Positions 34,591 through 45,869 of a stretch of 52,941 nt of DNA are shown one piece after another. The translations under genes were made by a program, and so were the position numbers. A model generated the notes under the pieces. It saw only the letters and a program-made list of their open reading frames with translations. It was not told the DNA's origin and searched no databases. This DNA is from Comamonas odontotermitis (lineage in GTDB: Bacteria > Pseudomonadota > Gammaproteobacteria > Burkholderiales > Burkholderiaceae_C), in NCBI RefSeq assembly GCF_014207855.1, contig NZ_JACHKZ010000027.1, positions 1 through 52,941 of the forward strand, read 5' to 3'. Position 1 is the stretch's first letter. Each line of letters begins with the position of its first letter.

Positions 34591-36045
34591 GTGGATTGGA
34601 TGACGCAGCTCTTGACCTGGGAGAACATCAAGGCGGTTTTGTCCGTGGTATGGCCTATCTACCTGTTTGTAGTAGCCATCTGGATTCTGATGCAGCGCCG
34701 CGCGCCGGTCGCCACCATGGGCTGGCTGCTGTCCATGGGCGCGCTGCCCGTGGTGGGGCTGATCGTGTACTACTTCATCGGCCCACAGCGCTTGAAGCGC
34801 CAGCGCATCAAACGCCTGCGCGCCCGCAACAAGAGCCGCGTGCGGGAGACGGCGCGCCGCATCCGCGATGCGCAGCCGCAACTGGCATCCCACATGCGCG
34901 AACTGGTCAAGCTGGTGGACGAGACCAGCGGCTTTCCCATCTCTACAGCCGAAAGCGTGCAGCTGCTGAGTGGTGGTGCTGCCACTTTCGACCAGATCCT
35001 CGAAGATGTTTCGCGTGCGCAGCACCACGTGCATCTGGAATACTATATCTACGAGGCCGACCAGACCGGCACCCGCCTGCGCGACGCGCTCGTCGAGCGT
35101 GCCCGCGCTGGAGTTCAGGTGCGCCTGCTGGTGGACGCGCTCGGCGCCAAGCGGGTGAACAGAAAGTTCATCCAGCCGCTTCTGGACGTGGGGGGCGAGT
35201 TTGCCGTGTTCCACCCCACCAAGATCGGCCGGCGCCTGCGCCCGGTGATCAATTTCCGCACCCACCGCAAAATACTGGTGGTCGATGGCCGCGTCGGCTT
35301 TACCGGCGGCGTCAACATCACCGACGAGGAGGACCGGCGCGTCAACCCCAAGGCTTATCACGACGTGCATCTGCGCATGGTCGGGCCCATCGTCACCTGG
35401 CTGCAGACCACCTTTTTGGAAGACTGGGCCTACGCGCTGCAGAAAACCGACCAGGACATCCCCGAAGATCTGGATGCCCTGCTGCCAGACTTGCCCGATG
35501 GCATTCACCCCATGCAACTCGTCACCTCGGGGCCAGACAACCCGCAGGAACCCATCCACCGCGCCCATGTGTTCGCCATCCAGTCGGCGCGTGAACGCGT
35601 CTGGCTCACGACACCGTACTTTGTGCCTACGGAGGCGGCCATGTACGCGCTCACGGGTGCGGCCCTGCGCGGGCTCGATGTACGCCTTCTGGTGCCAGAA
35701 AAATCGGATTCGCTGGTGGTAACCGCCGCCGCGCGTTCCTATTTTGATGAGCTGATCCATGCCGGCGTGAAAGTGTACGAATACCAGGCGCGCATGCTGC
35801 ATTCCAAAACCCTGGTGGTGGACGACAACGTGGCCATCATCGGCACCGCCAATTTCGACAACCGGAGCTTTCGCCTGAACTATGAGGTCTGCGCCATCGG
35901 CTATGGCCCTGCGCTCAACAGCAGGCTCGAAGAACAGTTCATGGCCGACATCAGCCGAGCGCGGCTGGTAGAGATGGACCGCAAGCAGCGTTTTCTGCCA
36001 CGGCTGGGCGATTCGGTTGCCCGACTGTTCTCGCCTTTGCTCTAG
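34591..36045 (+). CDS. cls: Cardiolipin synthase (phospholipase D family)
   Basis: A 484-residue inner-membrane enzyme that makes cardiolipin from two phosphatidylglycerol molecules (or from phosphatidylglycerol and phosphatidylethanolamine). Two membrane helices (about residues 15-35 and 45-67) are followed by two HKD motifs: HRKILVVDGRVGFTGG (about 224) and HSKTLVVDDNVAIIG (about 403). The GTG at 34591 is preceded by TAGGAG at a suitable distance; the ATG nine bases later is too far from it. Confidence 0.9.
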   Translation: MDWMTQLLTWENIKAVLSVVWPIYLFVVAIWILMQRRAPVATMGWLLSMGALPVVGLIVYYFIGPQRLKRQRIKRLRARNKSRVRETARRIRDAQPQLASHMRELVKLVDETSGFPISTAESVQLLSGGAATFDQILEDVSRAQHHVHLEYYIYEADQTGTRLRDALVERARAGVQVRLLVDALGAKRVNRKFIQPLLDVGGEFAVFHPTKIGRRLRPVINFRTHRKILVVDGRVGFTGGVNITDEEDRRVNPKAYHDVHLRMVGPIVTWLQTTFLEDWAYALQKTDQDIPEDLDALLPDLPDGIHPMQLVTSGPDNPQEPIHRAHVFAIQSARERVWLTTPYFVPTEAAMYALTGAALRGLDVRLLVPEKSDSLVVTAAARSYFDELIHAGVKVYEYQARMLHSKTLVVDDNVAIIGTANFDNRSFRLNYEVCAIGYGPALNSRLEEQFMADISRARLVEMDRKQRFLPRLGDSVARLFSPLL

Positions 36046-36086
36046 CTCGGCCCGATACAGCCACCAGAGCAGGCATACTAGCGGCC

Positions 36087-37544
36087 ATGCAGACACCACA
36101 GCCCGCACAGGCCACCTTCTTCTGGCACGACTACGAAACCTTTGGCGCCGTGCCGCGCCGCGACCGGCCATCCCAGTTTGCCGGTATCCGCACCGACATG
36201 GATCTGAACGAAGTGGGCGAGCCCGTCATGCTGTTCTGCCAGCCCGCGCCTGATTACCTGCCCAGCCCCCAGGCCTGTCTGATCACCGGAATCACCCCGC
36301 AGCAGTGCCTGGAGCAGGGCGTGCCCGAACACGAGTTTGCGGCCGTGGTGGAGGCAGAGCTGGGCCGCCCCGGCACCATCGGCGTGGGCTACAACACCAT
36401 CCGTTTTGATGACGAAGTGACGCGCTACATGCTGTGGCGCAACCTGCGCGACCCCTACGCGCGCGAGTGGCAGAACGGCTGCGGCCGCTGGGACTTGCTC
36501 GATGTGGTGCGCATGGTCTATGCGCTGCGCCCCGAGGGCATCACCTGGCCCACAAAGGAAGACGGCACCGTCAGCTTCAAGCTCGAAGACCTGGCCCGGG
36601 CCAACGGCATTCTGCATGAATCAGCCCATGATGCGCTCAGCGACGTGCGCGCTACCATTGGTCTGGCGCGGCTCATCAAGCGCCTGCAGCCGCGTTTGTT
36701 TGACTTTGCGCTGGGCTTGCACAAGAAGGACCGCGTGATGCAGGAGCTGGGTTTTCCTGCCACCGCCGCCCATGCACGGCCATTTCTGCACATCTCGGGC
36801 ATGTTTGGCGTAGAGCGCGGCTGCATTGCCGTCATGTGGCCGCTCGCCCAGCATCCCACCAACAAAAACGAAGTGATCGCCTGGGATCTGGCGCAGGACC
36901 CGGCCCAGCTCGCTGATCTTTCGGTCGAAGACATCCGCCTGCGCATGTTCACCGCCAGCGCCGAGCTGCCCGAAGGCGTGGAGCGCCTGCCGATCAAGAC
37001 CGTGCATCTGAACAAATCGCCCATGGTCGTCAGCAGCCTGCGTACCCTGAGCGCCGAGCAGGCAGCGCGCTGGCACATCGACATGGAGCGCGCCCTGCAA
37101 TACGCCGCCGTGGCCCGCGATCTGCCAGACATGAGCGCCACCTGGGCCGCCGTGTTCCAGCGCCCCGCGCTGCAGGACGTGGATGTGGACCAGGATCTGT
37201 ATGGCGGCTTCATCGGCCAGGCCGACCGCAGGCGCCTGAACCAGCTCACCGCCATGCACCCGCAGGAGCTGGCATTGGCCAAGCCTGGGTTCGACGACGA
37301 GCGGCTGCAGGAACTGCTGTTCCGCTACCGGGCGCGCAATTTTCCGGATTCGCTCAGCGCCACCGAGCAGGCGCGCTGGCAGGCCCTGCGGGCAGCCTTC
37401 CTGCTGCAAGGCGAGGGCGGGGCCCGCACGGCCGAGCAGATGTTGGCCGAGATCGACCAGCTGTCGGAAACCGCCGACGAGCGCGCCGAAGAGCTGCTGG
37501 GCTTGCTCTATGACTACGCCGATGCCATCGTGCCGGATGCGTAG
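36087..37544 (+). CDS. sbcB: Exodeoxyribonuclease I
   Basis: A 485-residue 3'-5' single-strand DNA exonuclease used in repair and recombination. Active-site residues appear in HDYETFG (D15, E17), GYNTIRFDDEV and SAHDALSDVRAT, the three Exo motifs of the DnaQ fold. The SH3-like and helical C-terminal parts are present, and the length matches E. coli ExoI. The start lies 41 bases after cls, so the two may share a transcript. Confidence 0.93.
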   Translation: MQTPQPAQATFFWHDYETFGAVPRRDRPSQFAGIRTDMDLNEVGEPVMLFCQPAPDYLPSPQACLITGITPQQCLEQGVPEHEFAAVVEAELGRPGTIGVGYNTIRFDDEVTRYMLWRNLRDPYAREWQNGCGRWDLLDVVRMVYALRPEGITWPTKEDGTVSFKLEDLARANGILHESAHDALSDVRATIGLARLIKRLQPRLFDFALGLHKKDRVMQELGFPATAAHARPFLHISGMFGVERGCIAVMWPLAQHPTNKNEVIAWDLAQDPAQLADLSVEDIRLRMFTASAELPEGVERLPIKTVHLNKSPMVVSSLRTLSAEQAARWHIDMERALQYAAVARDLPDMSATWAAVFQRPALQDVDVDQDLYGGFIGQADRRRLNQLTAMHPQELALAKPGFDDERLQELLFRYRARNFPDSLSATEQARWQALRAAFLLQGEGGARTAEQMLAEIDQLSETADERAEELLGLLYDYADAIVPDA

Positions 37545-37554
37545 AACCGTTCAA

Positions 37555-38211
37555 TCAGACAGCTGCCAGCGACTGCTGCAGGTTATGGCGCGCCTGCGCC
37601 TCCAGCCAGGCCTGCATCGTCGCCGTCTGGTAAATTGCCGGGCGCTGCAAAAAGCTGCGCAACACCGCCTGGCGGCGTAGGGCATAGTCTGCAGCGGGCA
37701 CCCAGGCGTATTCCGCCTGGATCTGTGCCTGGTACTGCGCAAAACGGGCGGGTGATGCACCCAAGATGGACAGGTCGATATCCAGCATCCAGGCACCGTC
37801 TTCAGGCAGCTGCGCTTGCGCAGGCTGGAAATGGCAGGTTGCCATGATCAGTGCATAGACGCGCTGCACCGCATCAGGCGTGGCACCGGCCGCCTGCAGC
37901 ACCGCTTGCGCCCATTCGGCGCTGCGCAGTTCATTGTCTTTGGCCCTAGGGTCATAGACGGCATCGTGAAAGCACAAGGCCAAGGCGAGCTCGGCCGGGC
38001 GCGCCACCAGTGAGCGCAACTGCTCCAGCCATTGCAGGCATTCAGCAATATGCTGCAAGCCGTGGTAGTGGCGATCGGGCCCGGAATGCGCTGCCAGCAG
38101 CTGCGGCAAGGTGTCGGTTGCTGGGGGAGCCAAGCCTAAATCCTGCCAGGCCCGATCCCAAGCTGCGTAGAGACTTTGAACAGGTTCTGGGGCTTGTGTG
38201 CTGCTGGCCAT
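37555..38211 (-). CDS. HD-domain protein, predicted metal-dependent hydrolase
   Basis: A 218-residue protein. HYHGLQHIAEC (about 50-60) and LCFHDAVYDPRAKDNE (about 79-94) supply the histidine and HD metal ligands; DIDLSILG (about 148) may supply the last aspartate. The substrate is unknown, although HD proteins of this type are often nucleotide phosphohydrolases. The start has AGGAG upstream. It is convergent with sbcB with a 10-base gap. Confidence 0.8.
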   Translation of the reverse strand: MASSTQAPEPVQSLYAAWDRAWQDLGLAPPATDTLPQLLAAHSGPDRHYHGLQHIAECLQWLEQLRSLVARPAELALALCFHDAVYDPRAKDNELRSAEWAQAVLQAAGATPDAVQRVYALIMATCHFQPAQAQLPEDGAWMLDIDLSILGASPARFAQYQAQIQAEYAWVPAADYALRRQAVLRSFLQRPAIYQTATMQAWLEAQARHNLQQSLAAV

Positions 38212-38240
38212 GGCAACTCCTTGAGATATTTTGCGCGCGC

Positions 38241-39470
38241 TCACCCAAAGAACCGATAGCACACCGCAATGGCGGCCACCACGCCCGCGAGTTCTGCCAG
38301 CAGCGCGCAGGGCACGGCGTGGCGGGCGCGCTGAATGCCCACGGCGCCAAAGTACACGGCCAGCACGTAGAAGGTGGTCTCGGTGCTGCCCTGGATGGTG
38401 GCGGCCACCAGGGCCGGGAAGCTGTCCACGCCCTGGCTTTGCATCGTCTCGATCAGCATGGCCCGTGCGGCGCTGCCGGAAAACGGCTTGACCAGTGCAG
38501 TCGGCAGCGCATCGACAAAGCGGGTGTCCATGCCCGTCTGGCTGACCAGCCAGCGGATGCCTTCCAGCACATAGTCCAGCGCGCCCGATGCGCGAAAGAT
38601 GCCTACGGCGCAGAGCATGGCTACCAGGTAGGGCAGCAAGCCCTTGGCTACATCAAAGCCTTCCTTGGCGCCCTCCACAAAAGTCTCGTACACCGGCACC
38701 TTGCGCAGCGCCCCCACCACGACAAACAGCACCACCAGCGAGAAGAGGGTGATATTGCCCAGCAGCGACGAGACCTGCGCCATGGCCGTGGCCGTCAAGG
38801 TGGCGAGGAAGGCCATGAACGCCGCGAGCACCAGTGCTACCGGCAGCAGATACGCCAGCACCACCGGATGCCACAGCGGCAGGCGCTGCACCACGGCCAC
38901 GCTGATCAACCCTACCAGGGTGGATGCCGAGGTGGCCAGCAGGATGGGCAGAAAAACCAGGGTCGGGTCCGGGGCTCCCTGCTGGAGCCGGTACATGAAG
39001 ATGGTGACGGGCAGCAAGGTGAGCGACGAGGCGTTCAGTACCAGAAACAGAATCTGCGCATTGCTTGCCGAGGTGGCGGAGGGGTTGATGTCCTGCAGCG
39101 CCCGCATGGCCTTGAGGCCAATAGGCGTGGCCGCGTTGTCCAGCCCCAGCGCATTGGCGGCAAAGTTCAGCGTCATCAGGCCGAGCGCAGGGTGGCCGCG
39201 CGGCACATCGGGCATCAGGCGGGCGAACAAGGGCGCCAGCCAGCGGGCCAGCAGGTCGACGAGGCCGGCTTTTTCGGCAATCTTCAAAAAACCCAGCCAC
39301 AGGGTGAGTGTGCCAAACAGCAGCACCATCACCTCGACCGACAGCTTGGCCATGCCAAACAGGGCCTGCACCATTTCGGCAAAGATCTGGCTGTTGCCGC
39401 CCACGAGCCACTGCGCCAGCGCGGCTACCGCCGCGACCACAAAAAAACCGAGCCACAGGCCGTTGAGCAT
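38241..39470 (-). CDS. SpmA-SpmB fusion, nucleoside-recognition (Gate) membrane protein
   Basis: A 409-residue protein with about ten hydrophobic segments. The first half resembles SpmA (NFAANALGLDNAATPIGLKA, about 134) and the second half SpmB (GSTETTFYVLAVYFGAVGI, about 370). In Bacillus the two are separate and needed for spore maturation. In non-sporulating bacteria the fusion has no settled role and is thought to be a transporter-like membrane protein. Start AGGATTTCAC-ATG. It lies 29 bases upstream of the HD gene on the same strand. Confidence 0.85.
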   Translation of the reverse strand: MLNGLWLGFFVVAAVAALAQWLVGGNSQIFAEMVQALFGMAKLSVEVMVLLFGTLTLWLGFLKIAEKAGLVDLLARWLAPLFARLMPDVPRGHPALGLMTLNFAANALGLDNAATPIGLKAMRALQDINPSATSASNAQILFLVLNASSLTLLPVTIFMYRLQQGAPDPTLVFLPILLATSASTLVGLISVAVVQRLPLWHPVVLAYLLPVALVLAAFMAFLATLTATAMAQVSSLLGNITLFSLVVLFVVVGALRKVPVYETFVEGAKEGFDVAKGLLPYLVAMLCAVGIFRASGALDYVLEGIRWLVSQTGMDTRFVDALPTALVKPFSGSAARAMLIETMQSQGVDSFPALVAATIQGSTETTFYVLAVYFGAVGIQRARHAVPCALLAELAGVVAAIAVCYRFFG

Positions 39471-39744
39471 GTGAAATCCTTCATCAACCGGCAAAAGCTG
39501 CGCAAGAGGCAGGGCGCCGTGGCAACGATTGTGCGCGATTGGCGCGGCCGCTTGCGCCAAAACGGGGCTGCAATGGCCTTTGACGGGGACCTTTGGCGCT
39601 AGCCGGGCCCTGGCGTATGCGGGAAAACCACAGCTTGGCGGTGCTCCCCACGCTCACCCCGGCCACCCCGAAATGCGGATTTGTCAGCACAGTGCAAGGC
39701 TCGGGGAAATAATGCGTGCATAACAAAGTTTGGAGACAGCCCCC

Positions 39745-41643
<1,899 letters not shown>

Positions 41644-41740
41644 CGGGCGCCGCCGCCACCCCTACACCACCCGATGACTGCGGGGAGCAACGATAATCGC
41701 CGCTGCAAACAGGATGGGCAGCAGGAAGGGCGTGTGCGCA

Positions 41741-42700
41741 ATGGCGGTGATGGTGTCTTTGGTTCCGGTGGTGGTGCTCATTGCACTGGGTTATCTGCTG
41801 GGACGCCTGGGTTGGGTCAAGGCCACGTCGGTGCGCGATCTGTCGAACATCGTCTTTCTGGTGCTGACGCCCGCGCTGCTGTTTCGCACCATGAGCCAGG
41901 TGCGCGTGCAGGATCTGAACCTGCAGACCATTGCGGTGTACTTCACGGCAGCCGGGCTGCTGTTTGCCGCCACCCTGCTGTGGCAGGGCTTCAGCACGCT
42001 CGGGGCTGCCCGCGCGTTGGCGCATTGCTTCAGCAACAACATCATGGTGGGTGTGCCGCTGGTGGGCGTGGTCTTCGGGCAGGAGGGGCTGGTAACCCTG
42101 TTCACCATCATCTCGGTGCACGCGCTGATCCTGATGACGGCGGCAACCCTGGTGTTCGAGCTGGCTGTGATGCGCCAGCAGCATGCCGCCAGCGGCGGGC
42201 CGCGCAGCTATCGATCCATGGCGGTCACGGTAGGAAGGGCGCTGAAAAACGGCATCATCCATCCCATCCCATTGCCCATCATTTGCGGCCTGCTGTTTGC
42301 CCAGACGGGGCTGCAACTGCCCGAGCTGATCGACAAGCCGCTGGCAATGCTGGCCCAGGCCCTGGGGCCGGTTGCGCTGATGCTGGTGGGCATTACGCTG
42401 TTCTACAGTGCGGTGGGCCGCTATGCCCGGCAGGCAAGCCGCATTGCCGCCATCAAGCTGCTGGTGCATCCGGCGCTGCTGCTGGCGGTGGGATGGCTGT
42501 GGGGCCTGCGCGGCATGCCGCTCGTGGTACTGGCCACCGCGGCGGCCTTGCCCGTGGGAGCCAATGTGTTTCTATTCACCCAGCGCTATGAGGTGGGGCG
42601 CGAGGAGGTGACGGCCAGCATTGCGGTTTCTACAAGCTTTGCGCTGGTAACGATTCCGCTCATTCTGCTGGCCTTGGCGCCGATGCTCAAGACGGGCTGA
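41741..42700 (+). CDS. AEC-family transporter (auxin efflux carrier type)
   Basis: A 319-residue membrane protein with about eight to ten hydrophobic segments. SNNIMVGVPLVGVVFGQEGL (about 97-116) is the conserved core of the first half, and ALMLVGITLFYSAVG begins the second. Bacterial AEC proteins move malonate, malate or similar carboxylates or amino acids; the substrate here is unknown. It lies 97 bases after prpE on the same strand. The start at 41741 is the best guess; another ATG at 41714 is possible. Confidence 0.8.
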   Translation: MAVMVSLVPVVVLIALGYLLGRLGWVKATSVRDLSNIVFLVLTPALLFRTMSQVRVQDLNLQTIAVYFTAAGLLFAATLLWQGFSTLGAARALAHCFSNNIMVGVPLVGVVFGQEGLVTLFTIISVHALILMTAATLVFELAVMRQQHAASGGPRSYRSMAVTVGRALKNGIIHPIPLPIICGLLFAQTGLQLPELIDKPLAMLAQALGPVALMLVGITLFYSAVGRYARQASRIAAIKLLVHPALLLAVGWLWGLRGMPLVVLATAAALPVGANVFLFTQRYEVGREEVTASIAVSTSFALVTIPLILLALAPMLKTG

Positions 42701-42726
42701 TGCCGTGCCCTTTATGGTGCTTTCGC

Positions 42727-43293
42727 TTATGGAACGGGCGCGGCATGCAGCCACCATTGCATCAGGTGCTCGTCATGCAGCGTGCCATCGATGCACAGCG
42801 CGGCAGGCTCGGTGCCGTAGACGGTAAATCCGGCCGCCTGGTACAGCTGCAGTGCAGCGCGGTTGCCGGCGTTGACGCTGAGCTTGACCAGCAAGGCGCC
42901 TGGAACCGTTCTGGCAAAGACCAGCGCTTCTGCCAGCATGGCACGGGCGATGCCGCCGCTTCGGTGCAGGGGCGATACATACACGCCCCAGATCAGCAGC
43001 TGGTGCTGCTGCTTGACGGAAGTCAATCGCCGTATACCCATGGTACCCACCAGCTGCCCGCCGATGAAGGCGCCCAGAATGCCGCGCTCCCGCGCTAGCC
43101 CCTCGGGTTGAACCAGCCGCTGCCGCACGACGTCCACGGGCTCGTCCTTCTCTTCTGCGTAGCTGGAGCCGAAGGCGGTGGGCGCTTCGCGCAGGCCCGA
43201 AAGGCGCAGGGCCTGGAACGCGGGGGCATCCTCCGGGCCAATCCAGCGGATCTGCACAGTAGCAGACAACTCGCCTGATGGCGGGGCCGCCAT
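42727..43293 (-). CDS. GNAT-family N-acetyltransferase
   Basis: A 188-residue enzyme. LLIWGVYVSPLHRSGGIARA (about 100-119) contains the acetyl-CoA binding loop (R/Q-x-x-G-x-G/A type) and LYQAAGFTVYGTEPAAL the C-terminal strand. The acceptor is unknown. The start shares one base with the pdxH stop (TGATG), indicating coupled translation. Confidence 0.83.
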   Translation of the reverse strand: MAAPPSGELSATVQIRWIGPEDAPAFQALRLSGLREAPTAFGSSYAEEKDEPVDVVRQRLVQPEGLARERGILGAFIGGQLVGTMGIRRLTSVKQQHQLLIWGVYVSPLHRSGGIARAMLAEALVFARTVPGALLVKLSVNAGNRAALQLYQAAGFTVYGTEPAALCIDGTLHDEHLMQWWLHAAPVP

Positions 43294-43940
43294 CACGGAG
43301 CCAGGCGCTCGCGCACCCATTCACTGCCTTCCAGCCGGTAGCGCAGGCGGTCATGCAGACGGCTCTTGCGGCCTTGCCAGAACTCCCAGGTATCGGGTAC
43401 GAGCCGGAAGCCGCCCCAGTGCGGCGGGCGTGGCGGCTTGAGCAAGAACTGCGCCCCATACTTGGCGGCGTTGGTGACGAGCACTGTGCGGCTCTCGATC
43501 ACCTGGCTTTGCGGGCTGGCCCAGGCGCCGATGCGGGAATCGAGTGGGCGGCTGTTGAAGTAGGCGTCGCTCTCCGCGTCGCTCACTTTTTCTACCCGGC
43601 CTTCGATGCGTACCACCCGCTCCAGCTCGACCCAGTGGAACATCAGCGCGGCAAAAGGATTGCCTGCGATTTCACGGCCCTTGCGGCTGTCGTAGTTGGT
43701 GTACCAGACGATGCCGCGCTCGTCATAACCCTTGATGAGCACGATCCGCGTGCTGGGCCGCGCATTGGCGCCCACCGTGGCCACGGTCATCGCGTTGGGC
43801 TCGGGCACCTGCGCAGCCACGGCCTCGTTCATCCAGCGGTCAAACTGGTCGATGGGGGCAGGGGCGGATGCAGATTCATTCAACTCTGCGCGCTCGTAGC
43901 TTTTGCGCAGATCGGCAATGGAGTGGGACAGTTCGCTCAT
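43293..43940 (-). CDS. pdxH: Pyridoxamine 5'-phosphate oxidase
   Basis: A 215-residue FMN enzyme that completes the making of pyridoxal 5'-phosphate (vitamin B6). It has [20 protein letters not shown] and [20 protein letters not shown] (FMN and substrate contacts), [13 protein letters not shown], and the family C-terminus [20 protein letters not shown] with WVRERLAP. The ATG at 43940 gives the family start [17 protein letters not shown]. Confidence 0.93.
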   Translation of the reverse strand: MSELSHSIADLRKSYERAELNESASAPAPIDQFDRWMNEAVAAQVPEPNAMTVATVGANARPSTRIVLIKGYDERGIVWYTNYDSRKGREIAGNPFAALMFHWVELERVVRIEGRVEKVSDAESDAYFNSRPLDSRIGAWASPQSQVIESRTVLVTNAAKYGAQFLLKPPRPPHWGGFRLVPDTWEFWQGRKSRLHDRLRYRLEGSEWVRERLAP

Positions 43941-43998
43941 GGCCTGATTGTGCACCGCTTTGCGACGGGCAGCGCGCTGGATGCCACGCTCCAAATCA

Positions 43999-44029
43999 AA
44001 AGCCTGCGGGCTCAATGCACGCAGGCTTT
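43999..44029 (-). terminator. Terminator between sodC and pdxH
   Basis: AAAGCCTGCG (43999-44008) pairs perfectly with CGCAGGCTTT (44020-44029). On the minus strand it is followed by TTTGATTT, so it ends the sodC transcript. Confidence 0.75.
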
Positions 44030-44105
44030 GTCATCGTGAACATGTCGCGCAGGCATTCCGCTCAATGCGGAGTGCTGCCGATGGCAATGCAAGTGGCTTA
44101 GTGGC

Positions 44106-44642
44106 TTACTGGATCACGCCGCAGCCGATGCGTGCGCCGGAGTTGCCGGTAGGCTGGGTGGTGAAATCATCCTTGTCCTTGTGCACCACCACGGCGCGGC
44201 CCTTTACATCGCTGGGCTGGCCCGTGCCGATCGAGATGTTCTTGGTTTCGTAGACGAGGGTGGCTACGCCGGTGCTGTCGGCCATCAGGCTGGGCAGGTC
44301 GCCCACGTGTGCTTGCGGGCCGGCCTTGCCGTGCTGGTGGCCCGTTGGGTTGTAGTGGCCGCCAGCGCTCATGGCATCGGGGGCGGAGCAGTTGCCGTTT
44401 TCATGGATATGAAAGCCGCGTTCGCTGTTGGGTGGCAGGCCGGTTACCTGGGCGTTCACGCGCACGGTGTCTTTGCCGGCCTGGTAGAAGCGGATGTAGC
44501 CGCTGATGTTGTTGCCTTCGGTCGGCTTGATGATGGCTTCTGCCACCGGCGCGGAGCGGTCGGTGCTTGCGCAGGCGCTCAGCAGGGCCGCCAGTGCTGC
44601 AGCGCCCGCGATGGCGGCGAATCGAATACTTGTTTGTGCCAT
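44106..44642 (-). CDS. sodC: Cu/Zn superoxide dismutase, lipoprotein
   Basis: A 178-residue periplasmic enzyme that converts superoxide to peroxide and oxygen. The signal with lipobox LSAC (cysteine about residue 24) predicts membrane attachment. Metal ligands are visible in GFHIHENGNC, SAGGHYNP, HVGDLPSL and the late histidine AVVVHKDKDD; IGCGVIQ supplies the disulfide partner. Standard family length. Confidence 0.95.
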   Translation of the reverse strand: MAQTSIRFAAIAGAAALAALLSACASTDRSAPVAEAIIKPTEGNNISGYIRFYQAGKDTVRVNAQVTGLPPNSERGFHIHENGNCSAPDAMSAGGHYNPTGHQHGKAGPQAHVGDLPSLMADSTGVATLVYETKNISIGTGQPSDVKGRAVVVHKDKDDFTTQPTGNSGARIGCGVIQ

Positions 44643-44766
44643 GGTTTTCCTCCAGGTGATCGGTTCTCAAAGGGCAGTACAGGCAGAGGTTGCCTGCTGT
44701 GCCTTAGCTGGTGTTTGTAACACGCCATCTGCTATCAATTTGTAGTCCTGCAGCTTTAGCTGACGC

Positions 44767-45693
44767 TCATTGACGTTGGGGATGTATCAACAAGTTAGCT
44801 ACCCGATCCCACACGGCCTGTGCTGCCGCTGGCAGGCTGCGCTGGCGGCGGCGCACCAGCATGATGGCGCGTTCCACCAGTGGCACGAGATCGGCCACCA
44901 GCAAACCCGGCAGGCCCTGCGGCGGAATGGCCAGGCGCGGCATGATGCTGATGCCGATACCTGCCTCCACCATCCGGAAGGCGGTGGTGACATGGCCCAC
45001 TTCCTGCACCACGGGGCAATGCGCAGGCCCGCAGCCATGGGCGAGCAGGGCCGAATCCATGAGCCTGCGGCTGCCGGAGGCATGGTCCAGCAGCACGAGC
45101 GGCAGGCCTTGCAGCCGGGCCCAAACGAGTGTGATGGCCGCACTGTCTGCCTGGCCCCGCACCAGAGCGTGGCTGGCGGGCAGCACGGCCACAAAGGGGT
45201 CGTGCAGCAAGGTGGTGTGCTCCAGGTCGCCCAGCTCGGGCGGCTCCACCACCACGCCAAAGTGCACGTCGCCATTGCGCACCTGGGCCAGCACCTCTTG
45301 CTGGAGCCTGTCTACCAGCTGCAGTTGCACTTCTGGCAGATCGCGGCTGCACGCGGCAATGCAGGCAGGCATCAGCGCTGCCGACAGGGTAGGGCTGCTG
45401 GCCACGCGCACCACACCACGCGCCGCCTGGCCCACATCAGCTACCTCGTCCAGCACGTCGGCCAGCTCATGCAGCAAGGGCGCCACACGCTGGGCGAGCA
45501 GCTGGCCCGCCTGGGTGAGCAGCACTTCGCGCGTGGTGCGATCCAGCAGCCGCACGTTGAGCTGGCCTTCCAGCTCCACCATCGCGCGGCTGACGGCTGA
45601 TTGCGTCAGGCCCAGGGCCTGCCCTGTCTGGCTGAAGTTGTGGCTCTGGGCCAATGCCATGAAGACTTGGAGTTGGCGGAGGGTGACGTGCAT
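44767..45693 (-). CDS. LysR-family transcriptional regulator
   Basis: A 308-residue regulator. The N-terminal winged helix-turn-helix is TLRQLQVFMALAQSHNFSQT then LGLTQSAVSRAMVELEGQL (about 22-40), followed by a ligand-binding domain. It is divergent from the BASS-type symporter gene over a very AT-rich gap, the usual arrangement in which a LysR protein controls the neighbouring gene. The ligand is unknown. The start at 45693 matches the family; upstream codons only extend into the AT-rich gap. Confidence 0.88.
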   Translation of the reverse strand: MHVTLRQLQVFMALAQSHNFSQTGQALGLTQSAVSRAMVELEGQLNVRLLDRTTREVLLTQAGQLLAQRVAPLLHELADVLDEVADVGQAARGVVRVASSPTLSAALMPACIAACSRDLPEVQLQLVDRLQQEVLAQVRNGDVHFGVVVEPPELGDLEHTTLLHDPFVAVLPASHALVRGQADSAAITLVWARLQGLPLVLLDHASGSRRLMDSALLAHGCGPAHCPVVQEVGHVTTAFRMVEAGIGISIMPRLAIPPQGLPGLLVADLVPLVERAIMLVRRRQRSLPAAAQAVWDRVANLLIHPQRQ

Positions 45694-45869
45694 GGGGAGG
45701 GGGATTGTTGATGTTTTATCAATTTGATAGCAAATGAGGCTTTCCAGACGAACGCTCGCACGCAAAACTTCGTGCATTTTTGCGCGTCGATGCTATATAT
45801 GACTTTAAATCATTAATCTATCTTATAAATTAATTTTACTTTTGATGCCCGCTGGCGTCCAATGCGGGC
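45694..45869. promoter_or_regulatory. LysR / symporter divergent control region
   Basis: The 176-base gap includes a strongly AT-rich block (45791-45843) with TATAAA at 45824-45829, a likely -10 for the symporter gene, and TATCAATTTGATA (45717-45729), a near-palindrome with the TN11A form common in LysR sites. This last element also belongs to the dispersed host motif class, so its role is uncertain. Confidence 0.4.
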